Assembly (NCBI GenBank): GCA_023132365.1
Contig: JAGLYJ010000001.1
Location: 1-64,000 of the forward strand
Direction: 5' to 3'
Source of the DNA: Mycoplasmatota bacterium
GTDB taxonomy: Bacteria > Bacillota_I > Bacilli_A > Izemoplasmatales > Hujiaoplasmataceae
Length of the DNA stretch: 64,000 nt
This document shows, in pieces, positions 27,631 to 35,254 of this stretch. Below the pieces are notes generated by a model. It worked only from the letters and a program-made list of their open reading frames with translations, ran no database searches and was not told the origin of the DNA. Position 1 is the stretch's first letter, and every line of letters starts with the position of its first letter. A program made the position numbers and the translations under genes.

Positions 27631-27681
27631 TGCATCTGTCAACGAAAAATACTTGACAGATGCATATTTATTTGTTAGAAT
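27631..27681 (+). promoter_or_regulatory. rpsP promoter embedded in a perfect inverted repeat
   Basis: TGCATCTGTCAA (27,631-27,642) and TTGACAGATGCA (27,653-27,664) are exact reverse complements with a ten-base loop. The right arm is also the -35 box: TTGACA at 27,653-27,658, 17-base spacer, TAGAAT at 27,676-27,681. The hairpin with its T-rich tail may end ylbG transcripts while the same bases start rpsP transcripts. Confidence 0.7.
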
Positions 27682-27713
27682 ATATTGGACTTAAATTTAG
27701 GAGGAATATTAAA

Positions 27714-27983
27714 ATGGTAAAACTTAGATTACAAAGATTCGGTAGTAAGAAAAAACCTTTCTACAGAGTAGTAGCTGCTGACTCTAAAAAACCTAGAGAT
27801 GGTAGATATTTGGAAATAGTTGGTTTATATGATCCAACAAAAGAACCAGCATTTGTAAACCTTGACCAAGAAAAAATATTAAAATGGTTAAGAACGGGTG
27901 CTCAACCTACAGATACTGTAAAAAGTTTATTGTCAAAAGCAGGAATAATTCGCCAATTTGTTGCTGAAAAAAGCAATAAATAA
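27714..27983 (+). CDS. rpsP: 30S ribosomal protein bS16
   Basis: Small-subunit protein. [22 protein letters not shown] is the family start (seen in order), followed by [13 protein letters not shown] and a C-terminal [12 protein letters not shown]. Length 89. ATG 27,714 follows AGGAGG at 27,699-27,705; the longer frame from 27,660 would read through the promoter. It is followed at 12 bases by khpA, the usual rpsP-ylqC order of Firmicutes. Confidence 0.97.
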   Translation: MVKLRLQRFGSKKKPFYRVVAADSKKPRDGRYLEIVGLYDPTKEPAFVNLDQEKILKWLRTGAQPTDTVKSLLSKAGIIRQFVAEKSNK

Positions 27984-27995
27984 GGAGTGTAAAAA

Positions 27996-28244
27996 ATGGC
28001 TGTTGATTTTGAAAAACTAGTTTTAGATTTGGTAACGCCATTAGTTATACATCCAGAAGATTTATTGGTGAAGAAATTTTCTGAAGACGAAACATCTATT
28101 ACAATTCAAGTGCTTGTAAATCAAGAGGATTTAGGAAGAGTAATTGGTAGAGGTGGTAGAATTGCTAATGCGATTAGAACTATAGCCTATGCTGCTGCAT
28201 CTAGATTAGGAAAGAAAGTTAGCATCGATATCGATTCATTTTAA
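27996..28244 (+). CDS. khpA: KH-domain RNA-binding protein KhpA (YlqC)
   Basis: Single type II KH domain of 82 residues with the GRVIGRGGRIANAIR nucleic-acid loop (GXXG). In relatives KhpA with KhpB binds many RNAs and affects cell size. AAGGAG lies 8 bases before ATG. The stop (TAA) directly abuts the next ATG, so translation of the DUF523 gene is probably coupled. Confidence 0.93.
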   Translation: MAVDFEKLVLDLVTPLVIHPEDLLVKKFSEDETSITIQVLVNQEDLGRVIGRGGRIANAIRTIAYAAASRLGKKVSIDIDSF

Positions 28245-28667
28245 ATGAAGGATATTATTGGAGTTAGCGCTTGTTTGTTAGGGATTAATTGTAAATATAA
28301 TGGTTCTCACAATCTAAATCAAGAAGTTATTGATTATATTAGAGGAAAAGAAGTTGTATTGATTTGTCCAGAAGTATTTGGGGGTTTAGAAACACCTAGA
28401 ATACCTTGTGAAATTCAAAATGATGGCTCTATTATTAATAAAAATGGTTTAGTCGTTACTGATAATTTTGAAAAAGGCAAAGAAATAACTTTAGAGCTAC
28501 TAAAACTTAACGGTTGTAAAAAAGTTATACTTAAGGATGGTTCACCTTCATGTGGGTATCTAACAATATATGATGGAACTTTTTCTAACAAGAGAATCAA
28601 AGGACTTGGCGTAACCGCCAAATGTTTAATTAAAAATAATATCGATATTATTGATTTAAAGACTTAA
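28245..28667 (+). CDS. DUF523 family protein (YbbK-like)
   Basis: A 140-residue cytosolic protein. GVSACLLGINCKYNG at the start, CPEVFGGLETPRIPCEI in the middle and LKDGSPSCG near 101-109 are the conserved Cys motifs of DUF523; four or more Cys suggest metal binding. Function is unknown; some proteins of larger fusions contain it. It lacks a Shine-Dalgarno of its own and starts right after khpA. Confidence 0.85.
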   Translation: MKDIIGVSACLLGINCKYNGSHNLNQEVIDYIRGKEVVLICPEVFGGLETPRIPCEIQNDGSIINKNGLVVTDNFEKGKEITLELLKLNGCKKVILKDGSPSCGYLTIYDGTFSNKRIKGLGVTAKCLIKNNIDIIDLKT

Positions 28668-28693
28668 AAATCAACTTATTGTTGATTTTTTCT
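28666..28693 (+). terminator. Terminator of the rpsP-khpA-DUF523 operon
   Basis: AAAAATCAAC (28,666-28,675) pairs with GTTGATTTTT (28,681-28,690), then T-rich. Confidence 0.85.
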
Positions 28694-28738
28694 TTTTGAG
28701 TGGTATTATTGGGTTAAGAAATGAATTGAGGACAAAAT

Positions 28739-30349
28739 ATGAAAATAAAAGTAGAAATAGAAAATGCAATAAAAGAGATGGGGTTTGTTGATTTAACAGA
28801 TATCCAAAAGCAAACAATTCCTTTATTGTTACAAGGTAAAGATGTAATAGGAAATTCACATACAGGGACAGGTAAAACTGCCGCATTTGGTATACCTATT
28901 TTGGAAATGATTGATTTTGATGACCCAAGTATACAAGCCATGATTATTACCCCTACCAGAGAACTCGCTGTTCAAATTAAGGGTGAACTAGAAAGAATCT
29001 CAAAATACATTGATAGATGTCGTATTGTTGACGTTTATGGTGGAGAACCAATTCAAAGACAAATTGGAGCTCTAAAGAGAAAACCACAAATAGTTGTTGG
29101 TACACCAGGAAGAATAATTGATCATATAAGAAGAAAAACTATTAAGATAGATAACTTAAAGTACTTTATTTTAGATGAAGCTGATGAAATGTTGAAAATG
29201 GGATTCATAGATGATATCGAATTAATTTTCAACAAAACACCAGAAAACAAACAAACATTAATGTTCTCTGCAACAATGCCTAAGGCAATTGTTGCCTTAG
29301 CTAAAAACTATATGGTTGAACCTGAAGTAATCACTTCAGTAGGTAGTAACAAAACAAATTCTGATGTAGTTCAATACTATTACAAGGTTAATAGAGAAAA
29401 TAAGACAGAAGCTTTATATAGATTATTGAATATATATAGACCAAATTTAGCTCTTATTTTTTGTAATACAAAAGCAAAAGTTGATGAACTAACAAAAGAA
29501 TTAATTGATCGTAAAATAAACTGTGATAAAATTCATGGTGATTTACCACAGACAACTAGATTAGATGTTTTAAAGAAATTCCATAATGGAGTTATTGATA
29601 TTTTAGTTGCTACAGATGTGGCAGCTAGAGGATTAGATATTAAAAATGTTGAAGCAGTTGTCAATTATGATACACCTGAGAAAGCAGACTATTATATTCA
29701 TAGAGTTGGTAGAACTGGACGAATTGGAAGATTAGGATATTCATTTACATTGGTTTCTAAAGGTGAATTGAGAAGAATTAAAGATATTGAAAGAATTACA
29801 GGTACAACAATAAAAAGAAGAAACATACCTACTTATGAAAAAGTAATGGATGTTAAATCAGATAAGTTTGTTGAAGAAATTAAATCAATTGTTGAAAATG
29901 AAAATTTAGAGAAACAATATATAACACTCAATAAATTAATTCAAGCACAAATGTCTGAGGATGAAATTATTGTTGCTTTATTGAAAAAACTTAAGACTGA
30001 ACATGATAGTTCTAAAACAAAAGCAGATATTAATGAAACATTTGAAAATAGAGGAAGAAGTAACAGTGGTAGTAGTTATGGCAGGAATAAAAGTAGAGCC
30101 GACAGTGATGGAACAAGATTCCATATTAATATAGGAAAAAAACACGGACTTGGTGTATCTGATATATTAGATTTCATTCGTTCAAAAGTTAAAATGAACG
30201 CTAGAGAAATTCAAGATATAGCAATTTTAACAGAGTTTTCATTCTTTACAGTTCCTAATAAATATGGACCATCAATTTTGAGCTCATGTAACCATAAAAA
30301 ACTTAAAGGGAAACCAGCAAGAATTCAGGTTTCAAAAAAACGTAGATAA
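28739..30349 (+). CDS. DEAD-box ATP-dependent RNA helicase with DbpA-type RNA-binding domain
   Basis: Nine helicase motifs are present in order: Q motif near LTDIQKQTIP, TGTGKTAAFG (I), PTRELAVQ (Ia), GTPGRI, LDEADEM (II, DEAD), SATMP (III), LIFCNTKAKV, ATDVAARGLDI (V) and HRVGRTGR (VI). Length 536. A basic, Ser/Gly-rich linker (about 427-465) leads to a C-terminal RRM-like domain (about 467-530) of the DbpA/CsdA type, containing RFHINIGKKHGL. This fits CshA/DeaD-like proteins involved in mRNA decay or ribosome assembly. The YhaM exoribonuclease is encoded 8 kb on. Own ribosome site GAGGAC. Confidence 0.93.
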   Translation: MKIKVEIENAIKEMGFVDLTDIQKQTIPLLLQGKDVIGNSHTGTGKTAAFGIPILEMIDFDDPSIQAMIITPTRELAVQIKGELERISKYIDRCRIVDVYGGEPIQRQIGALKRKPQIVVGTPGRIIDHIRRKTIKIDNLKYFILDEADEMLKMGFIDDIELIFNKTPENKQTLMFSATMPKAIVALAKNYMVEPEVITSVGSNKTNSDVVQYYYKVNRENKTEALYRLLNIYRPNLALIFCNTKAKVDELTKELIDRKINCDKIHGDLPQTTRLDVLKKFHNGVIDILVATDVAARGLDIKNVEAVVNYDTPEKADYYIHRVGRTGRIGRLGYSFTLVSKGELRRIKDIERITGTTIKRRNIPTYEKVMDVKSDKFVEEIKSIVENENLEKQYITLNKLIQAQMSEDEIIVALLKKLKTEHDSSKTKADINETFENRGRSNSGSSYGRNKSRADSDGTRFHINIGKKHGLGVSDILDFIRSKVKMNAREIQDIAILTEFSFFTVPNKYGPSILSSCNHKKLKGKPARIQVSKKRR

Positions 30350-30416
30350 ACGCTAGACTTATTGACAAACATATATATAAATAGTTATAATTGAATATAT
30401 ATAATAGGGGGCAACT

Positions 30417-31274
30417 ATGAAGAAATTAGGAGTGATGGTTTGTACAAATGCATCAATAGATTATATCAAACATGATTATCAAGTTGGCATTATTAGATCA
30501 ACTGTATTGATGGGTGGAAAAGAATATATTGATTATGAAGAATTACCAGCTGAAAAGTTTTATCAAATGTTGGAAGAAGATTCTAGTTTATTACCTAGAA
30601 CATCAATGGCTTCAACTGGAACTATGTTGGAATATTATGAAAAATTGAAAGATGAAGGTTGTGACACAATTATCTTTGTAACTATTTCATCTAAAATGAG
30701 TGGTACATATGAAAACGCACTTTTAGCTGCCAAAATGATAGAAGGCGTAGATATAAGAGTTTTTGATTCTAAATCAGTAGGTTATGTAGAATGCAAAATG
30801 GTATTTGCTGCCTGGGAAGGTTTCAATGCAGGAAAAACTATTGATGAAATAATAACGGATTTAGAATATATTAGAGATAATCATAAGATGTATTTTGCGG
30901 TTAAAGATTTAAAGTTCTTAATAAAAAATGGTCGTTTATCTAATGCTGCTGGATTTATAGCTAACGCATTAAAAATTAAGCCTTTGCTAGAGATTAACAA
31001 AGAAGGTGCTGTTGTAAGTATTGAAAAAATACGGACCTTTAAAAAAGCAGTTGACAGAGTTATTCAAAAATATTTAGATGAAACCGAAGGAAAAGATGTT
31101 GAAACATTTATTATTCATGCTGCAAATCCTGAAACTGCTGAATATATGAAGACTAAAGTAAAAGAACAAAGACCAGATATTAAAGAAATTAAGGATTATT
31201 TATTAACTCCTGCCGTAGGAGCTCATGGTGGACCAGGAGCTATTACACTTGGTTATATATTAAATAAAAAATAG
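30417..31274 (+). CDS. DegV/FakB-family fatty-acid-binding protein
   Basis: Second DegV-type protein, 285 residues. VMVCTNASIDYI, FVTISSKMSGTYENALLA, FDSKSVGYVECKMV, LIKNGRLSNAAGF and a closing PAVGAHGGPGAITLGY are the family signatures. The S-S-K-M-S-G-T-Y loop is the fatty-acid carboxylate site. It diverges clearly from the 24,452 paralogue, so the two may prefer different chains. It opens a tightly packed group followed by PadR, HAAS and Gx-transporter genes within 15 bases each. Ribosome site GGGGG(GC)AA. Confidence 0.88.
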   Translation: MKKLGVMVCTNASIDYIKHDYQVGIIRSTVLMGGKEYIDYEELPAEKFYQMLEEDSSLLPRTSMASTGTMLEYYEKLKDEGCDTIIFVTISSKMSGTYENALLAAKMIEGVDIRVFDSKSVGYVECKMVFAAWEGFNAGKTIDEIITDLEYIRDNHKMYFAVKDLKFLIKNGRLSNAAGFIANALKIKPLLEINKEGAVVSIEKIRTFKKAVDRVIQKYLDETEGKDVETFIIHAANPETAEYMKTKVKEQRPDIKEIKDYLLTPAVGAHGGPGAITLGYILNKK

Positions 31275-31288
31275 AAATAGGTGTTTAT

Positions 31289-31621
31289 ATGATTAATAGT
31301 GACATTATTAGAGGGAATATTGATACAATTATATTAAAACTTTTGCAAGAAAAAGATATGTATGGGTATGAAATCGTTAATGAAATAAAAATCAGAACAA
31401 ATGATTTATTTAGCATAAAAGAAGCTACACTATATTCCGTTGTTCAAAGACTTGAAAAACGAGAATTAATCTCCTCTTACCTTGGTGAAAAATCACATGG
31501 TAGAAAAAGAAGATATTATAAACCTACACCATTTGGTAAAGCCTACTATAAGGAACTTATTAGTGAATGGGAAAATCTAAATAAAATTATGAGACAAATT
31601 CTAGGGGGAGATATTTCATGA
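31289..31621 (+). CDS. PadR-family transcriptional regulator
   Basis: Winged-helix protein of 110 residues: DIIRGNIDTIILKLLQEKDMYGYEI, FSIKEATLYSVVQRLEKR and GRKRRYYKPTPFGKAYY are the PadR-N domain. The short C-terminal helix (EWENLNKIMRQIL) is the usual dimerisation arm of the PadR-s1 type. It overlaps the following HAAS gene by 4 bases, the standard PadR-HAAS arrangement in Firmicutes, where the pair controls membrane-stress transporters. Confidence 0.9.
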   Translation: MINSDIIRGNIDTIILKLLQEKDMYGYEIVNEIKIRTNDLFSIKEATLYSVVQRLEKRELISSYLGEKSHGRKRRYYKPTPFGKAYYKELISEWENLNKIMRQILGGDIS

Positions 31622-32031
31622 ATAATATAAAAAAATTTGTGAGCAAATTATTAAAAGACTTTTTTAATGAACAAGATAAAAAAGAACTAATTGAAATATT
31701 AACAACTAGCTTAGAAGAAAAAGTAGATGATCTTATTGAACAAGGAGCTTCAAGAGAAGATGCTATTGAAAAGACAATTAATGAGTTCGGAGATACTAGC
31801 GATGTTTTAGATGCTTTTCCAGATTGCGAAAACAGAAACATAAACCTTGTTAAAAAACGCAAAAATCAATTGATATTTTCAACGTTTGCATACTTAATAG
31901 TAACTGGATTGGCAACGTACGTAAATCTAGAGTGGCTCATAATAAGTACAAATTGGTTTGTGTTTGTTGCAATAGGATTATTATTCTGGCCATTAGTGAT
32001 GCTTTATCAGTATTTAAGCGCGAGGAAATAA
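31618..32031 (+). CDS. HAAS-domain membrane protein
   Basis: 137 residues. The N-terminal half is a helical HAAS domain (LEEKVDDLIEQGASREDAIEKTINEFGD) and the C-terminal half has two hydrophobic helices. Such proteins are almost always paired with PadR regulators, as here. Direct signal or target is not known. ATG overlaps the PadR stop. Confidence 0.8.
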   Translation: MNNIKKFVSKLLKDFFNEQDKKELIEILTTSLEEKVDDLIEQGASREDAIEKTINEFGDTSDVLDAFPDCENRNINLVKKRKNQLIFSTFAYLIVTGLATYVNLEWLIISTNWFVFVAIGLLFWPLVMLYQYLSARK

Positions 32032-32035
32032 GGTT

Positions 32036-32545
32036 TTGAAAACTAGAAAAATTGTATTTTTGTCTTTAATGATTTCGATAAGCATAGTACTAAGCATCGT
32101 TGAGTCTTCAATATCCATATTGTTCTTTGCATTTCCTGGGATGAAATTAGGACTAGCAAATATTGCAACTATGGTTGTTGTATTTACGATAGGGAGAAAA
32201 GAAGGCGCAATTGTATCTATATTTAGAATTTTTATTGTAGGATTAATTTATAGTGGATTATTCACACCATCATTTTGGATAAGTTTTACTGGAGGGGTAT
32301 TAGCTTTATTGGTTTTATTGAGCTTAAAGAGTTCTAAACTATCAATAATGACAATATCAGTTCTATCAGCTTTAATGCATATGGTTGGTCAAATAATAGC
32401 TGCTATAGTAGTAGTAAAAACAACGTTGTTGATTTACTATTTGCCATATATGATTTTGTTATCAATTCCAACTGGAATAATAACTGGATATCTAGCGAAA
32501 CGAATAATTTTTGGCTTTTCAGAAAAAATTGTATTAATAAAATAA
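32036..32545 (+). CDS. Gx-transporter family membrane protein (EetB-like)
   Basis: 169 residues with about five hydrophobic helices. It matches the PF07456 family once labelled heptaprenyl diphosphate synthase component I and now Gx transporter: FPGMKLGLANIATMV and MHMVGQIIAAI are characteristic. Members lie in flavin-based extracellular electron transfer loci with ApbE and NusG-II proteins, both of which are next here. The start is TTG 32,036 after AAGG at 32,030-32,033. Role in that pathway is unproved; it may move a flavin or quinone-related compound. Confidence 0.78.
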   Translation: MKTRKIVFLSLMISISIVLSIVESSISILFFAFPGMKLGLANIATMVVVFTIGRKEGAIVSIFRIFIVGLIYSGLFTPSFWISFTGGVLALLVLLSLKSSKLSIMTISVLSALMHMVGQIIAAIVVVKTTLLIYYLPYMILLSIPTGIITGYLAKRIIFGFSEKIVLIK

Positions 32546-32572
32546 CACCTTCAAATTTTGAAGGTGTTTTGT
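32544..32572. terminator. Bidirectional terminator between Gx transporter and apbE
   Basis: AACACCTTC (32,544-32,552) pairs with GAAGGTGTT (32,560-32,568), AT-rich loop and T-rich flanks on both sides. Confidence 0.85.
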
Positions 32573-32573
32573 T

Positions 32574-33740
32574 TTATTCTAATAAGTAAACATATTGATC
32601 AAAACCATCTGAATAGATAATATTATCATCATCTACATACCAGACTGCTTCTAAGTCTTCATAATTATTTACAAATTCTAATGCTTCATCTAATGGTAGT
32701 AAAAAGATTGCTGTGGATAATAAATCGGCCATTGCTGAATCCGGATAAACAATAGTAATGCTTTTACAGTAACCACCAGGATAATATGTAGTTGGGTCTA
32801 TAATGTGGTGATATATTTCAGATGTGACAACATCTTTAAAATATCTTTGGTTAACACCACTTGTAACTAGTGCGATACCTGAAGGCATTTGTATATATTG
32901 AAAATATTCATTTATCAATTGAAATTCTGTTACAGGTTTAATCAAAGCTATATAGTAATAGCCATCTTCGCTATTCGGATTAGTACCACCGGCAAAAACA
33001 TTTGAGTTACCAACATTGAGTAGGTACTTGATGTTTAGGGTATCTAAGTGATCTGAAATAACTTTAGTAACATAACCTTTTCCATATCCCCCTAGGTCAA
33101 TTGACATATTTTCACTAGCAAAATCTATGGTCATATTACTTGAGTTTAGGATAATATCAGAAGGATTGATATTGAATGTAACACCGTCAATTTCCGTTGG
33201 TACAGGGCAATAGGAAATCCCCATTTCTGTGGTATTACTGCAATCATCACTATTCCTTGCATCGTGCCAAATTTCCAGAACTGGACCTAGTGCAATATCG
33301 AATAAAGGAATATCGTCTTTGGTGATCAAATTGTCATTGTCCAGTGCAAATTCTATAGCACCAAATAGAATTTCTTCTATCACTAAGGGTTCATCAGAAT
33401 GATTGATTGTATAAACATTATTAATTCCAAGGTATTCATTATATTTATCTAAATATTGATGATAAGTTTCTAAAGTATCCTCAAAATAATCAAATATTTC
33501 TAGCACATCATAATTATCATTCTCATCGTAGTATAGTTTTAGAGAAACAGTAGTATCAAAATATGAAGTTGTTTTTTTCTCACATAAGTATACATCATCG
33601 TATTGTCCAAGAACACAGTAGTCAGCATTTGGACTATCTACTGCGCTAGAGCTCGTAGTTGTTGGACTAACTATCAGGTTACAACTCGATAAGGTTATTG
33701 TTATGATTAATATAGAAATTGTTATAAATAGTTTTTTCAT
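32574..33740 (-). CDS. apbE: FAD:protein FMN transferase, lipoprotein (ApbE)
   Basis: Covalently attaches FMN to extracytoplasmic proteins through a Thr. Signal peptide with lipobox LSSCN near residue 19, so it is anchored outside the membrane. YFDTTVSLKLY starts the domain, VDLGGYGKGYVTKVI (seen as IDLGGYGKGY) is the FAD site, TSGVNQRYF and HHIIDPTTYYPGG are the Mg/FAD segments. I use ATG 33,740 since AAGGAG precedes it. Length 388. A flavinylation target with the D(G/A)xSGAT motif was not found in the window. Confidence 0.9.
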   Translation of the reverse strand: MKKLFITISILIITITLSSCNLIVSPTTTSSSAVDSPNADYCVLGQYDDVYLCEKKTTSYFDTTVSLKLYYDENDNYDVLEIFDYFEDTLETYHQYLDKYNEYLGINNVYTINHSDEPLVIEEILFGAIEFALDNDNLITKDDIPLFDIALGPVLEIWHDARNSDDCSNTTEMGISYCPVPTEIDGVTFNINPSDIILNSSNMTIDFASENMSIDLGGYGKGYVTKVISDHLDTLNIKYLLNVGNSNVFAGGTNPNSEDGYYYIALIKPVTEFQLINEYFQYIQMPSGIALVTSGVNQRYFKDVVTSEIYHHIIDPTTYYPGGYCKSITIVYPDSAMADLLSTAIFLLPLDEALEFVNNYEDLEAVWYVDDDNIIYSDGFDQYVYLLE

Positions 33741-33773
33741 GAAAACTCCTTTTTTCAAACTTAAAATATAGTG

Positions 33774-33796
33774 TATAATATATCTGAGTAGGTGGT
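33774..33796 (+). promoter_or_regulatory. -10 element and ribosome site of the NusG-II gene
   Basis: TATAAT at 33,774-33,779 and AGGTGG at 33,790-33,795, 16 bases apart, so the leader is very short. No ATG, GTG or TTG follows in frame at the right distance. Confidence 0.5.
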
Positions 33797-33799
33797 ATT

Positions 33800-34300
33800 A
33801 TCAAAAAGATTGATATTATTGTAATCGGAATTATTCTTATAGTTGGATTGTTATCCCTTGTGGGATTCAAAGTAATTGAGAACATTAATAAAACCGACAA
33901 TATATATGCTAAAGTTGTTTATCATAATAATTTAATATTGATGATTGATTTAAAAAGTATGGAGTACACTGTGTATGATACTGAATATAAAGATCAGGTA
34001 ATAACCGTTCGAGCAGATGAAGGGATATTTTATGTGCCGGGGTTAGTTACCACTGATATGGAGGAGCTATATGAAGCTGATGATTTTGCTAGGCTAAATA
34101 ATATAGTAGGCATTAAACTAGAAGTGAAAGATCAGAAAATATCAGTTTTATATCAAGAAAGCCCAAGAGATTTCTGTCAATTACAGCCACCAACTAATTC
34201 GCATTTGCGACCAATAGTTTGTTTGCCAAATGAATTAGTAATAGATATTTATACAAATATGAATAACGATGAGTTTATTCCTGACTCAGTTTTGGAGTGA
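33800..34300 (+). CDS. NusG domain II-containing exported protein (EetA-like)
   Basis: A single N-terminal hydrophobic helix (KKIDIIVIGIILIVGLL) is followed by a NusG-II beta domain with a C-terminal FCQLQPPTNSHLRPIVCLPN, matching the paired Cys and VCLPN end of this family. Related proteins are encoded beside Gx transporters and ApbE. Start: the helix needs codons from 33,800, where ATC follows AGGTGG by 4 bases; the nearest TTG at 33,848 would remove most of the helix. So either a rare AUC/AUU start is used or the start codon is mutated. About 166 residues. Confidence 0.68.
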   Translation: MKKIDIIVIGIILIVGLLSLVGFKVIENINKTDNIYAKVVYHNNLILMIDLKSMEYTVYDTEYKDQVITVRADEGIFYVPGLVTTDMEELYEADDFARLNNIVGIKLEVKDQKISVLYQESPRDFCQLQPPTNSHLRPIVCLPNELVIDIYTNMNNDEFIPDSVLE

Positions 34301-34304
34301 TAAT

Positions 34305-34538
34305 ATGATTTTAAGTTTAATAGACATTAATGTATTTATTATATCAAGGATTATCTTATTTTTTATTTCGACAATCTTTATTTTTAAAGCTATGCAAGCA
34401 ATAGATTTTTCAAAGATTTTTAGAAAAAATTCTGGGGATCAAATTAAATTTCTATTTATGGTTATAGCTATTATTCTAGGTTATTTATTTGTGGATGCAG
34501 TAATGTCTATATTTGAATGGTTAAATACTTTACTTTAG
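34305..34538 (+). CDS. DUF1146 family small membrane protein
   Basis: 77 residues with two hydrophobic helices, basic linker KIFRKNSGDQIKFLFM between. The pattern agrees with DUF1146 (YwzB-like), of unknown function. ATG 34,305 follows GGAGTGATAAT, which includes the NusG-II stop. The stop is shared in opposite sense with yigZ by 4 bases. Confidence 0.7.
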   Translation: MILSLIDINVFIISRIILFFISTIFIFKAMQAIDFSKIFRKNSGDQIKFLFMVIAIILGYLFVDAVMSIFEWLNTLL

Positions 34539-35146
34539 GCATATTCAGAACTTTGGTTGATAATCTGTAAGTTATCAGTATAATTATTCTTATTGAATAA
34601 TTGACTTTTAACTTCATCGTAATTTAGGGCGTCGATTTTAAATTTGAAAGTAATCTCGTCACTATAAGCTACATCTAAAAGATTCGTATTTTGTCTTAAG
34701 TATTTATCAATATTACCAATATAATCATAACTACATTTGACTATACACTCATATGTAGTTATTTTTTTAGTTTTAGTAGTAATTTTAATAACTTCTGAAG
34801 CACTACTTGAATACGCTCTAATTAAACCGCCAACGCCAAGTTTAATTCCTCCAAAATATCTAATAACTACAACTAAAATATTGGTTAAATCATTCTTCTG
34901 CAAGACTTCCAAAATAGGAAAACCAGCAGTTCTTGTAGGTTCGCCATCATCAGAGGCTTTCTGAATATTACTTTTATCACCTAATATGTAAGCATATGTG
35001 TAGTGATTAGCATTGGTATATTCTTTTTTTATCAGTTTTAATGATTCCACTACATCACGCTCTTCTTGTATAGGAAGAGCTAATGCAATAAACCTTGACT
35101 TTTTTATATGTATTTCATTGATTGTTTTTTCTAAAATTGAATTCAT
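34535..35146 (-). CDS. YigZ/IMPACT-family protein
   Basis: 203 residues. The N-terminal UPF0029 domain has KKSRFIALALPIQ, NANHYTYAYILG, ASDDGEPTRTAG and GIKLGVGGLIRAYSSS, all typical of YigZ. The C-terminal ferredoxin-like DUF1949 part follows. Role unknown, with links to ribosome/translation proposed for homologues. Ribosome site TGAGAT before ATG. Convergent with DUF1146 gene. Confidence 0.9.
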   Translation of the reverse strand: MNSILEKTINEIHIKKSRFIALALPIQEERDVVESLKLIKKEYTNANHYTYAYILGDKSNIQKASDDGEPTRTAGFPILEVLQKNDLTNILVVVIRYFGGIKLGVGGLIRAYSSSASEVIKITTKTKKITTYECIVKCSYDYIGNIDKYLRQNTNLLDVAYSDEITFKFKIDALNYDEVKSQLFNKNNYTDNLQIINQSSEYA

Positions 35147-35254
35147 AATCTCACCATAAAATATTATAACATATCATATATTTATTTAGAGTTAATAGTG
35201 TAATAAAGTTAGAAAATAAGGTGCTAATATGGTATAATAATTTAGGTGATTTAG

